Positions 11,701 through 22,560 of a stretch of DNA of 64,000 nucleotides are shown here, one piece after another; the first letter of the stretch is position 1, and the number at the start of each line of letters is the position of its first letter. Source of the DNA: Hippophae tibetana (Eukaryota > Streptophyta > Magnoliopsida > Rosales > Elaeagnaceae); NCBI GenBank assembly GCA_037013495.1, contig CM072811.1:20830159-20894158 (forward strand). Reading direction: 5' to 3'. Under the pieces are notes generated by a model. That model had not been told where the DNA came from. It saw nothing but the letters and a program-made list of their open reading frames with translations, and ran no database searches. A program made the translations under genes and the position numbers.

Positions 11701-13520
11701 TGATGAGCGAAAACCGAGATCGCCGATTCTGTCAATACTTTGGTTTTATATTTATAAAACTCTCGCAAGTACACGAATAATTTCGTAGAAAATGTTAAGT
11801 ATACTCCCAAGGTCGATCTAAAGAAGGAATATATGTGGTTTTTAATTTATTAATCAAACTTTTAAAAACGAAATTAAATCCTAAACATCCTGTCACGATA
11901 GTTTGGTTTTTGTGTTTCTAATATAATAACATAAAAATAAACATTTATGCAAATTTTATCATTTCTAATAGTGGAATATTTATGGATATAATAACTAGTT
12001 AATTATGCTTGCTCATATTATTTAGGTTATTAAAGATATAAATTTATATTTATTGATTCTCTCTTTTTTATATGAATATCACCTTTGGTGGGGTTAGATA
12101 TTCTTTGTTAACTAAACAAATCAATTAACACCTATGGGTGGGATTGATAACTAATTTGGTTAATTAAATTAATTCCATTTTTTAAGAGATTGAAAATGAA
12201 ACATTTAAATGCCACATTTGGTGGGGTTAGATAGTTTAAACTTTATTCAAGGTGTCCAAATTAAACCTAAGAATTTAATTATCCGAGTACTAAATTTCAA
12301 GTTTTAAAACCACTACTGAAAACATGTTGTCAATACATTTTCACATAATAATTCTTATAAAAACTTTTGAAATAGAGCTTCACTCTAACTACCGGGCGAT
12401 TGTACCAACAAATAAAAAAGCACTACTCTAAATTAGACCGGATAGCTAAACCTTAAAATCTAATTTTCAGATTTAAGTTTGTAATGAAAAATAATATATT
12501 TCTCTATAACATTCTTAATATAAAATCTTGAATAAAAATAAAAATAATTCATTTTAGAGATTTTTACCTATTTAATATTTCGCAAGCATAACAACGTTAT
12601 TATTATATCATGTTTACAAACAGCCAGCAAAGTTAAATTTAATCACATACAAATTAAATATAACATGTAAGAATAAAGCATAAAAAATAACTGTAAAGTA
12701 AATAAAATCCTTACAATACTTCGATGTTATTCTCGTTGCTGGAAAACCTCCAAACGGAATTTGCACTCTCATTTATTGAATCAAAAAACAAATAAATTAC
12801 GAAAATATAACTAGTTCTTCTCAAAAAGAGAAGAATTCTAAAACTAAGAGAAACTAACTAAGAAAAGCTAAAAACTAAAAAAAAACTAAGAAAAGCTTAA
12901 AAACTAAGAAATGAGAGAAAGAAAGAGAAGAGAGATGTGTTATGAAGTGAAGAGAATGAGGGTATTTATAGGTGAGGAAAGGAATAAAAAGTGGGTGAAA
13001 AAATGATAAAAAATGGAGGAAACGTGTAGTAGGTGAAGATGACGTAAGCTAACGTCAACGGGTACGTGGCACGCGCGGATTGGGGTGCAGATAGGTAGCA
13101 GCGCACGTAGACAGCAACAGGGGTGCGCAAGCGCGTGGCAAGTAGCAAGGGCAAGGGCGGGATAGGAGCAAGGCGCGCATAGGACTGGGCGCAGGCGGAG
13201 GCTGCTTGGCGCGACTGGGCGGCGGGGTGGCGCGATTTCCTCTTTTTTGACATTTTTGACCCATTTTGTCCAATTTTTCCAATTTGTTGATTTTTTCTCA
13301 TTTATTTTATGAATATATTTGTGATGTATTGCCTCTAGTATTCCTATTTGAGTCTTTAAGTTACGTTTTTAAGCAAAAATACCTTAAAAACAATAAAAAT
13401 ACTCGTGATTCCAAAAAGACAAAATATATATAAATATTTGATAAAATCATATATATATATATATAATCAATTAATATGCATAAAATCAAGGTAATTTTAG
13501 TGCTTTTTGAGCACTCATCA
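11701..13520 (-). repeat. 5' LTR of element A (complete)
   Basis: In minus orientation it starts TGATGAGTGC at 13520 and ends CGCTCATCA at 11701, about 1.8 kb. TATA box CCTATAAATA lies at about 12965-12974 on the minus strand. Several indels and substitutions separate it from the LTRs of element B, which points to an older insertion. Confidence 0.8.
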
Positions 13521-13525
13521 AAGGT
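13521..13525 (+). repeat. Right target-site duplication of element A (AAGGT)
   Basis: Matches 7544-7548. The gag reading of the host element resumes directly afterwards. Confidence 0.85.
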
Positions 13526-14470
13526 CAATGAAAACAAGCATTTCATGCCAAACAGTAAGGCGAGTGGACAATGGTCAGTGAACAAGGGAACCTAGGGGTG
13601 TTTACTCTCTCCTTTTAGAGGGTCACCATTGAGTGTGAACATGGCTTAAGTCGTATTGAGGATGGAGGAAGAGCCAAATGTCAGATGACCCCTAAAAATG
13701 AAATCACTTCTTAGAGACACATCTAAATGGTGTTCTTTTCATAAGGATATGGGTCATGATATGAGAGACTATAAGCACCTCCAAAAGGAAATAGAGGAGC
13801 TCTTAGCTAGAGGATATTTGAAAGACTTTGTATAAGGAAATAATGAAAGAAGAGTCCATCAGAATCGACAAGAAGCATTGAAATCATCCACTCCATCAAA
13901 TAGCTGGAGAGACCCCCATAATGAGCCCAACATCCGAACTATCCATACCATACATGGAGGACTCAGAATCAATGGGGTCCCTAACAACTCACACAAGAGG
14001 TTCGCTAGAGAGATGTGCAATGCCTCGCATATGTACACCTTAGAAAAGACGATGTCCTCCGTGAAGATCATTTTCACTGAGAAAGAGACCTCGTCCCATC
14101 ATGAAGACCCCTTGGTGATCACTTTGAGAATTGGATCTTGTGATGTTTGCAAGATCATGGTTGAAATGAGGAGCTCATTGGATTTTCTTTTTTATCTACC
14201 ACAAGAGCCTTAGGAGTAAAAGAGATTGACATTGTAAGGATAGAGCTACCCCTAGTGGGATTCAACAGTAGCACCACCTATGTAATGAGGACTATGGTGT
14301 TGTCTATCATGGCCAAAAGATCAATAGTGATGATTAATTTTGTGCTCATTGATGTCCTTGCTTTCTACAATGCCATTTCGGATAGGCTATAGATACAAAA
14401 GATGAAGGTTGTCTTGTCCACCTTCCACCAAATGATCAAATTCCCAACTAAGGAAGGTACTAGATAAGAT
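13526..14470 (+). pseudogene. gag end and protease of the Tat-like element
   Basis: After element A the gag frame resumes. A region at 13715-13835 reads WCSFHKDMGHDMRDYKHL, then KEIEELLARGYLKDFV, the zinc-knuckle-like and linker pattern typical of Tat-like Gag. Next comes a protease-like region (DPLVITLRIGSCDV...IMVEMRSSLDFLF, 14105-14195); the catalytic D-x-G-S is damaged. 14220-14460 continues as the protease C-terminal part ending KFPTKEGT. Multiple stops are present. Confidence 0.7.
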
Positions 14471-16470
14471 AAGGGGAAGCCAAGAAAAAGCCAGAATCTG
14501 TTACAATGCCACTATGAAAGAGGTCATACCCAAGTAACAATCATAGTAGGGTCTCTCCCGAAGAAGCTCGGGAGGAAAATGTATAGCAAGGTCTATCAAT
14601 CTAAATGAGATACGAGACTTTCCAATAGGAGATAAGAGAAATGACCATTCTTTAAAGCTAAGTGTAGACTTGACAGTAGAGATGGAGAAGAAACTTTTGC
14701 AGTTCCTTAAAACAAAATCTAACGTCTTCGTATGAACTTATCTATACATGCTTTGGATTGAACCAACAATCATAAATTACAAATTAAATGTCAATCTAGA
14801 GGCTAGACCTATCCAACAAATAAAGATAAAATTCTCTAGTGATTAGAATGGGGTGATTAAAAATTAGGTCACCATCTTCAGGGAGACAAGAGTTATAAGG
14901 GAGGTTAACTACCTTATTTGGTTGTCAAATATAGTACTGGTAAAAAAGGCATGTGGATTATCCCTTATGTGTGTGGCCTTTATAGACTTAAATGAGGCAT
15001 GTCGCAAAGACTATTTCCCTCTTCCAAGTATCGTTCAGTTGGTTAACGCTGCCACCGATTTTAAACTGATGAGTTTCTTGGATGCATAATCTAGTTACCA
15101 TCAGATCATAATGTACTTGAGGAAGAGTAGAAAACATCTGTCATCAAGGAAAGGACCTTTTGCTATACCAAAATTTTGTTTGGATTAAAGAATGTAAGTG
15201 CCATATAACAATGCCTCATCAACAAAATGTTTATAGATCAATTGAGGAGAAACCTGGAGGCATATGTGGAAGACATGATAGTAAAAATAACATAACCTTG
15301 AACCATGTCAGAGACCTAGATGAGGTATTTTTGGTTATCTGAAGGTATGGTATGAGACTTAACCGCAATAAGTGTGTCTTTGGTGTTGTTATAGGAAAAT
15401 TCTTAGGATATCTTGTATCTTTTTGAGAGATTGAGGCCAACCCAGAAATGTTATAGGCCTTGGTGAACATAAGGCCACCTACCAACCTGAAGAGGATCCA
15501 ACAGTTGAACGAAAGAATAGTGGCACTGAACTGGTTCATTTCCAAATACACAAACAAGTGTTTTCCATTCTTCAAGATGGTGAGAAAAAACATGTTAGTT
15601 TTTTGGGAGGAGGACTATGACAAGGCCTTTAAAGAAATAAAAAAATACCCGAGCAACCCTCTTATCATGGTCAACCCTCTTCTAGGTGAGACACTCTATT
15701 TATATTCAGAAGTGGCCCCCCAAACCTACAGCACCATTCTCCTAGCCGAAAGAGAAAAGGCCTAGCACCCTATCTACTACGTTAGTCAAATCTTGACAGA
15801 TGTTCAAAGCAGATACCTAACCATTGACAAATTTTCCTTCGCCCTTAAATTTAGTGCACGGAAGCTCAGGCATTACTTTCACTCACGCACAGTGGTAGTA
15901 CTTACCTCCCAACCGGATAAAAGCATTTTGAAGAGGCCATAAGTGATAGGAAGATTGACACAAATTGTCATAGAATTGGGAGAATATAACATTAACTGCA
16001 TGGTTAGAATAGTCATCAAAGGGCAAGCAGTGGTCGAATTTATGGCCAAATTTAGTGAGACATTGAAAGTCATCAATAATGAGGGACAAGAAGAAGTGTA
16101 TGGAGTGGATCAAAAGGAGAGGCCTACTTGGAAAGTATTCATTGATGAAGCATACAACTTCAATAGTGTTTGGATAGAGGTAGTCATAATTGATCATGAT
16201 GAAAAATGTTTCGAGTATGTTGTCAGACTTGATTTCCAAGCAACTAATAATGTTGTAGAGTGTGATGCGGCTATATTTGGGGCCATAACATCAAAGAAAC
16301 TCGGGGCGGATGAGATCACCTTGAATAGTTATTCTAAACTAGTGGTAAGCTAGTTGTTGGGGATGTTTGAAGCTAGAGATGGAAAGATGAAGGGGTATAT
16401 AGAGAGGCTAAAGCGAGAGTGATCAAAATTTCTAAGTTTGAGATCAAATAAATAGCTAGAAATGAGAATG
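14470..16470 (+). pseudogene. Reverse transcriptase and RNase H of the Tat-like element
   Basis: Broken RT pieces: FIDLNEACRKDYFPLPSI at 14980-15040, a SFLDA-SSYHQI segment near 15073-15110, and a connection segment at 15460-15765 (PPTNLKRIQQLNERIVALNWFI). RNase H pieces lie at 16100-16350 (WKVFIDEAYNFNS, VECDAAIFGAI). The catalytic DD pair region is not readable because of stops and shifts near 15200-15300. Not functional. Confidence 0.7.
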
Positions 16471-16799
16471 GTCACACTGATACTCTGGCCATATTGGCAT
16501 CCATATGAGAGGCCAACCACACCCGAGTAGTGTCGATAATGAACTTGGTAGAAGCAAATTTGTAAGAGTTCGAAAGAATAGTTGGGTGTGTGGATACCCT
16601 TACCAACCCATAGTTCACCCCGATCTATAACTTCCTGGAAAGAGAAGACCTACCCAAGGATCACAAACTTGCAAAATAAATCAAAGCCAAGGTAGGTCGA
16701 TGTATGATTAAAGCATGTAGGTTGTAGAGAAGAGCTGCAAACAAACCAAGGCTTTTGTGCATAGCTAAGGAGGGAGCTGAAATACTGATGTTTGAAGCA

Positions 16800-17080
16800 C
16801 ATAAAGGGGAGTGTGGTTCTCATTTAGGGGGAAGGAGGCTATCCTAAAGGATTATGAGGCAGAGCTACTATTGGGCCACTATGTTGGCAAATTGTATAAA
16901 ATATACTCAGGAGTGCGATAAGTGCAAAAGATTTTCTCCATTGTCACACACGCCTCCAAACACCATGATAGAGGTGGTAAGTCCTTGGCCCTTCTATAAG
17001 TGTGGGCTTGACATAGTAGGACCTCTACCTCAAGAAATGGGTCAAAATAATTTTTTTCAATTTGTAAAACCATTTTAAAT
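16800..17080 (+). pseudogene. Integrase N-terminal and core start (truncated) of the Tat-like element
   Basis: SYYWATMLANCIKYTQECDKC (16862-16925) is the CxxC half of the HHCC zinc domain. CGLDIVGPLPQEMGQ (17000-17045) is the beginning of the core with the first catalytic Asp. Similarity ends at about 17075, before the second Asp and the Glu. Confidence 0.75.
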
Positions 17081-18829
17081 AATAAAATTACAGATTGATT
17101 CCAAACAAGATTTCCATCATGATTTTCATAGAACCACCCTTAGTTAACTTTGTGCACAAAATTGAAATGAAAACTGTAAAATTTATCATAAAATAGAAAT
17201 TTATACCTTTACAAAGAGATATGACTCCAGGTATAATTTGTTATGGAAGTTCTTCCGTTTCTATTTCTTTCAACCACTACCAAACATCACCTATTATCAT
17301 TATCTGTTTTTTTTCTATTTTGCTCTCCCTAAGTACTCTAATGTTATTTTTCTCTATCTAACGTGAGAGAGAAGAAAAAAATGACTCATGGAACAAGGAA
17401 ATGGTTATGCTTAGCAAATAAAGTTTGTTGAATGTGTGTAAAAACATTTGTCCTTCTAAGACCAAGGGAGAGTGTAACAAGGGCAAGTATTCTAGTTGAT
17501 TTAGCTTGACCCTTTTTTAAAAAAAATAAAAATTGTTGGCTTGTGTCGGTTAAGGAATAAGAGTGATGAGTGAAGACACCTTATGCTAAAAAAATAATTA
17601 AGTAAAAGACCTAACTACCCTTGTTCCATAAATTGAAATTTTTAAGAGTTAGAACATTTTGATAATATTGAGGATAAAATCTAATAACACTAGGAATATA
17701 CACTTAACAAATATATTACTTTAATGCAAGGACAGATGAGGGTGGTACATCAATCCATATTAATAACACTAGGAATACACACTTAACAAATATAATGCAA
17801 GGACAGATAAGGGTGGTACATCAATCCATATCATTCCTTCAGATTTAATCTTATTTTTTGTATTTCTTCAAATTTCTTTTTGCTAATTACTATTTTTTGT
17901 GAGATACATCTTAAGATATCTTGTATTTCTCTTTTCATTATTTCTTGACTTTCTATTGTTTCTTTATTTTCTATTATTTTTGTAATTTTATGTATAAAAT
18001 AGTATTATTCATTTCTTTTAGATTAAAATTCCGTTAAGTTTTGTGAGGTATTTGTAATATTTTTGAAACATTAAGGATATTTGTGATATTACTTTAAAAT
18101 TTAGAGATATTTTTTATTATTATTCTGTTCGTCATGCCCTATATTATTAAAATATTTTATTTTAGTACTTTAATTTTATTATTGACACCTCTTTTAGTAA
18201 TTATTTTTCGGGTACAATGCCAAATTAGTCCACAAATTTTGGTAAATTGTATACTTTAGTTCACCAACTTACAAATAGTATCCTAGAAGTCCCTCTAGTT
18301 TGCTAAATAGGATAACATAAGTCCTAATGATCTATAGTGACCCATTTTATAAACCTAATAGACCTCTATTATTCTACTTGTAATATACTAAGGTCCGTTA
18401 AGTTTGAAAAATGGGACAACAGAGGTCCATTAGGTTTGAAAATTATAACATCAAAAATATTTATAGACTTCTAACTTTGTACTTTTCAAACTTAATAGAC
18501 TTCTAAATTACTATCTAAAAGCTATTGAACTTAAGTATCTAATTTATCTAACTTGATGGATTTTTAGGATATTTTCTACCTTTTTTTGCTATTGTTTTTT
18601 TTCTTTTTTTCTTAAATTTTTAAAAATATCCTTATTCAATTTGATATGTATGATATATGTGACAAACTTGAACTAAAACACACATATTATTTGAAATGAC
18701 TAAAAAAAATATCAATATTTTAATTGAGATAAGAAAAATATCAAAGAATTAATATAAATAGGTCTGTGGTACCAAACCCCTAATATTCTATATATGAATC
18801 ATTAGAATAATGCCTACATATAATAGAAT
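17081..18829. other. Intergenic repeat debris, no gene
   Basis: No coding region. Near 17460-17515 a purine-rich AAGGGAGAG is followed by TGTAACAAGGGCAAGT, resembling a copia polypurine tract and LTR start, but no partner LTR is present. 18200-18560 has several related AAGTTTGAAAA/TTTTCAAACTT-type motifs in both orientations, suggesting an unclassified decayed transposon. The rest is AT-rich. Confidence 0.35.
17684..17834 (+). repeat. Two-copy tandem duplication (~75 bp)
   Basis: AATAACACTAGGAATA...CAATCCATAT occurs twice in tandem (about 17684-17760 and 17761-17834), differing by a 6-bp indel and a few substitutions. Confidence 0.8.
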
Positions 18830-18839
18830 AAAATCACAT

Positions 18840-20449
18840 AGTTCTTCGTATACTAATAAAGTGCAACCAGGGAGAGGTGGTAATTTAGCTGATATCAACA
18901 TCTCCACCACCTGGGAGGAATATGTTATCCAAGTTACTTCATTAATGAGATTAGCTGTTCAGCCATCATTTCTGCATTTGAGTTAGCAGTAAATCAGTCT
19001 TTTGGGCTTAAAGTTGCTTATGTTGATACAACAAATAACATCTTTAGATTGAAATTTAAACATGAAGTTGATTGTAACAAAATTTGGAGAACCAGAATCT
19101 GGCACATTAAGGGATAGCTTATGATTTAAAAAAAAATGGTCCCCTACTACTCCCTTAACCGAAATGGATTTTTCCACAATTGATTTCTGGTTGCAAGTCT
19201 ATGGTCTTGCACCAGTTTGCATGTTAAAATAAAATGCATATACCTTAGGGGTGTTGCATGGGATCGGTTCTAGAAGTTGACTTCATTGAAAATGAGGACC
19301 TTATAGTGGAAAGATACCTTCGGATTAGAGTTCAAATCAATGTAAATTCATGCCTTAAACCTGGATGGTTTTCATTTAAAGGATGATAACAGTGTGTCTT
19401 GGATCCAATTTAAATTTGAGAGGCTTCCTGACATTTGTTTTAACTATGGCTCCCTGCTACATAAGGATGAGACATGCACTGAAAACTCTAAGGCCTTTTT
19501 TTTTCATGAAGATATAAAAATTCCTGCCTTTAGAAGATGGTTGAAAACCAGTTTTAACATGGAGGCTCCTATTTTGCAATTTTTTTCGAAATAAATCTCC
19601 TCTCAGGCCTTCCTACCTGACTTCCAACAGGTTACTCTTATGGTGCTGAAAGCTTTGCAGGTTAATGAGAGACATACCAATCTAAACAGGAACATACAGT
19701 TAGTTGCTAGAAATAGTTGTTCTCTAACACTTTCTCTTGATATTGATCCTAATCCTTTGGCTGTTGTTTCTGAAAAGACCATGCAGGTGGCTTTTACATC
19801 CACAGGTTTAACTAAATAAAATGCTATGACTGCTGATTCTCAGTTAGCCAATTCAGAATTCATGCAAGGTTTCTTAAACTGGTGGATTCAAAATGCTCAA
19901 ACCTCTTCACAACAAAGCTTCCCACCAACTTGGCCTTTCTCTTAATTACCAACCAATACCTCATTTACTCCCAGTTCTGAAGTACCTTTTACATGTCCCT
20001 TAACCATCCCCAATCAAGATTCCTTGCATGAACAACAGATGATCTTTCTTGCATAGTTGCTAGTGGTTTTCAACTTTCCCACTTTTCATCATTATCATCA
20101 CCAGCTCTACTTCTCTAGACACACCTACCCTTATTCCATCTTTATTCCCAACTCATCCTCATTTGGTTCTGGAAAATTCACCAATTACTACGACCCAACA
20201 GTGCTCTTTATCTTCTCATGGCAACCCTGTTGATATTTCCCTTAACCTTCTAATGTTTCCCAGCTTTAAAGAAATATCAGTGGACTTGGCCCCAAAAATA
20301 AATCTACAGGGGACACTGAAACTGTTTCTGATGATACTAAAAAAGAAAGGCACAATCTGTTTCTTCAAAAGGCAACAACAAAAATTTCAAGCTGTTGGTT
20401 CTTTAAGTTGTCCCTTATCTTTTACAAGTGAAATGTTGCACATAACTTC
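18840..20449 (+). pseudogene. LINE ORF1 (DUF4283-like region and zinc knuckle)
   Basis: Pieces fit the plant LINE ORF1 pattern: FRLKFKHEVDCNKIWRTR...W near 19040-19105, then IDFWLQVYGLAP near 19175-19215, then FKFERLPDICFNYGSLLH (19412-19465) with a damaged knuckle, C-x2-Y instead of C-x2-C. The rest, to 20449, is a Ser/Thr/Pro-rich tail in pieces. This protein normally binds the LINE RNA. The copia element interrupts the region between ORF1 and ORF2. Confidence 0.65.
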
Positions 20450-20861
20450 TGTTGGAGATTGTTATAAAGTTCTTTAATTTAAGGAGCAAATTAAGGAGCA
20501 AGGAGCAAAACAAGGAATAAAACATGGAGTAAAACATGGAGCAAAACAAGGAACTTAATTCAAGGAACCATTAATTTAAGGAGTAATTCAAGGAGTGAAT
20601 TTTCTTATAAATAGATGTGTAATTGTAATGAATTAATCATCCAAAGTGTTCATTCCAATTGAGAGTAATTTTCTTGGGTGTAATTGGATTGTGAGTGTTG
20701 TAAACACCTTGTGTAATTTCTCCTCTTTCAGTAAAAAAATCTGCAGTAGGTCTGGAAACGTAAGCAAGATTGACTGAACTCCGTTATCAAATTTGTGTGT
20801 TATTTTTATTCTTATTTTCTCATATATCTGACTTATCGGGAATTTGCGTAATTTCCCAACA
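20450..20861 (+). repeat. 5' LTR of the copia element
   Basis: Starts TGTTGGAGATTGTTATAAAG and ends TTTCCCAACA. It contains A/G-rich GGAGCAAAACAAGGA short repeats near 20480-20560 and a TATA-like CTTATAAATAG near 20603. It is nearly identical to the 3' LTR apart from small indels in the GGAGCAAAAC repeats. Confidence 0.9.
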
Positions 20862-20863
20862 AC

Positions 20864-20875
20864 TGGTATCATAGC
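20864..20875 (+). other. Primer-binding site of the copia element
   Basis: TGGTATCATAGC follows the LTR by two bases. It differs at one base from TGGTATCAGAGC, the initiator-Met tRNA PBS of plant copia elements. Confidence 0.85.
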
Positions 20876-21052
20876 TATTGGTGGTGATTCTTGTCAATTT
20901 TCTGCAAGGTTACTATTTACGTGAATAGTAAATTACGTGAATAGTAAAATTTTGTTGGCGATATTGGTTTTTCGACGGAGGTGTTCTAATACACGGTGGT
21001 TTTCATAAATAATCAGAAACGATCCGGAGGAAGTCAAATTTGAGTGAGAGCA

Positions 21053-22560
21053 ATGGTCGTAGATGAAGGAAAGGTGAAACTTGATAAATTCGATGGCATA
21101 GATTTTGGATTTTGGAAAATGCAGATAGAGGATTATCTGTCTTAGAAACTCAGGCCTAACTCTGAACCCAAAAGCTAGCTTGAAAGTTAGAGGGTTGTCC
21201 AGACTTATAAACACCACTACTGCCTTACTCTTAGCCAATGTGGCACTTAACAACCCCCTCCATATCGGCTAGAGTCCGGATTAACGACACGAGGGCCGAT
21301 GGGAGTACGAAGAAGCCAAGAGCCTAGCTCTGATACCATCTTAGAAACCGAGACCTAACTCTGAACTCAAAAGCTAGCTTGTAAGTTAGAGGGTTCCCAG
21401 ACTTATAAGTAACATTGTTGCCTTACTCTTAGCCAATGTGGGACTTAACATCCCCTTCCACATCGGCTAGAGTCTGGATTTACGGCACCGTCCGGATTTA
21501 CGGCACGAGGGCCGATAGGAGTACGAAGAAGCCAAGAGCCTAGCTCTGATACCATCTTAGAAACTCAGGCCTAACTCTGAACCCAAAATCTATCTTGTGA
21601 GTTAGAGGGTTTCCCAGACTTATAGTCAATACTGCTGCCTTACTCTTAGCCAATGTGGGACTTAACATCCCCCTTCCATACCTAGCTCTGAACTCAAAAG
21701 CTAGCTTGCAAGTTAGAAGGTTGCCCAGACTTATAAGCAGCATTGTTGCCTTACTCTTAGCCAATGTGGGACTTAACAATTTGTATCAAAGAAATATGTA
21801 TCAACCTCTCTCAGGGAAGAAGCCAAAGGCTATGAAGGAAGAAGATTGAAATCTTCTAGACAGACAAGCCCTCAGAGTTATTCGATTGACGTTATCCGGT
21901 AATGTTGCTTTCAACATAGCAAAGGAAAAGACCACGACAGGTCTTATGGCAGCTTTCTCCAATATGTATGAGAAGCCATCAGCCTCAAACAAAGTGCACT
22001 TGATGAGGCATTTGTTCAAATTGTGGATGACGGAAGGCGCATTAGTAGCTCAACATCTTAATGGACTTAACACAGTCACAACCCAGTTAAGTTCAGTAGA
22101 AATTGAATTCGATGAAGAAGTACGAGCATTGATACTTTTGTCTTCTCTACCAGAAAGCTGGAATGCTACTGTCACGGCTGTGAGTAGCTTGTTAGGAAAC
22201 AATAAGTTGAAATTTGATGATGTTAGTGATTTGGTTCTCAGTGAAGAGATCCGATGTAGAGAGTCAGGTGAATCGTCAACTTCTTTAGTTTTGCATACAG
22301 AGTCAAGAGGAAGAAATTCAACCAAAGGGAATGGAGGTGGCAGAACAGACTACTAAGGTAGATCAAAGGACAGGAGGTCTAAATCCAGGAATCCTAATAA
22401 TTCCCATAGCTCGAAGACTATCGAGTGTTGGAATTCTGGAAGAACTAGGCACTACAAAAATCAGTGCAAAAGTGCACCGAAGGACAAACAAAGTGAAGGA
22501 AAAGGCAAATGTTACTTCCACCCCAAGAGGGGATGATGCATTGATATGCTCTTTAGAGAG
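21053..22560 (+). pseudogene. copia gag (interrupted by TRIM)
   Basis: ATG at 21053 opens a Gag (KLDKFDGIDFGFWKMQIEDYL) that is cut by the TRIM array at 21139 and continues at 21784 (YQRNMYQPLSGKKPKAM) through a UBN2-type gag domain, including MTEGALVAQHLNGLNT and LILLSSLPESW (22025-22170). In-frame stops occur at 21847 and 22354. Beyond the second stop a zinc knuckle reads CWNSGRTRHYKNQC, with the second Cys replaced by Ser. A frameshift near 22530 leads into protease. Confidence 0.85.
21140..21778 (-). mobile_element. Tandem TRIM element (four LTRs, one partial) in copia gag
   Basis: Minus-strand LTRs of ~112 bp (TGTTAAGTCCCACATTGGC ... TTTCTAAGA) lie at 21140-21252, 21339-21450, 21555-21667 and a partial one at 21681-21778. 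Between them are short internal parts with a PBS complement (AGCTCTGATACCA at 21326-21338 and 21542-21554) and a purine-rich tract. Flanks ATCTG (21135-21139) and ATTTG (21779-21783) look like one 5-bp duplication with a mismatch. Removing the array restores the spacing of the copia gag. It carries no coding capacity; TRIMs move with proteins from other elements. Confidence 0.8.

Larger units (their letters stand above)
7549..13520 (-). mobile_element. Element A: coding-free Athila-like element with inverted terminal LTR copies
   Basis: The unit is flanked by AAGGT on both sides (7544-7548 and 13521-13525) inside Tat-like gag. On the minus strand it reads: complete 5' LTR (13520-11701), degenerate PBS, leader, then, with all of gag-pol missing, a 3' noncoding region, a polypurine tract (8402-8391) and the first 12 bp of the 3' LTR. 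It does not continue into a normal 3' LTR. A 57-bp piece from further into the LTR follows, and then the first ~770 bp of the LTR run backwards to position 7549. Both outer ends are therefore TGATGAGT in inverted orientation. It is related to but clearly diverged from element B. It is non-autonomous and would need proteins supplied in trans. Confidence 0.85.
5891..17080 (+). mobile_element. 3'-truncated Tat-like Ty3/gypsy retrotransposon, split by element A
   Basis: The parts 5891-7548 and 13521-17080 form one element. A short 5' LTR is followed by a PBS-like TAGTGCCCACCATGGAGC, then gag, protease, RT, RNase H and the start of integrase, all on the plus strand and all broken by stops or shifts. 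Gag continues from one side of element A to the other across the AAGGT duplication. The element ends within the integrase core near 17080 with no 3' LTR, so its own length is about 5.2 kb. Lineage (Tat/Ogre-like) is inferred from the PBS context and from the gag and protease sequence style. Confidence 0.8.

Noticed and set aside
7549-13520. Interpretation as a DNA transposon with ~770-bp terminal inverted repeats
   Set aside because: The termini are LTR sequence (U3 with TATA box), and the interior has a PBS, a polypurine tract and a retroelement leader, with a 5-bp duplication matching a Ty3-type integrase.
20163-20477. 104-codon frame next to the copia 5' LTR
   Set aside because: It falls in the Ser/Thr/Pro-rich tail region of the decayed LINE ORF1 and runs into the LTR; no support as a separate gene.
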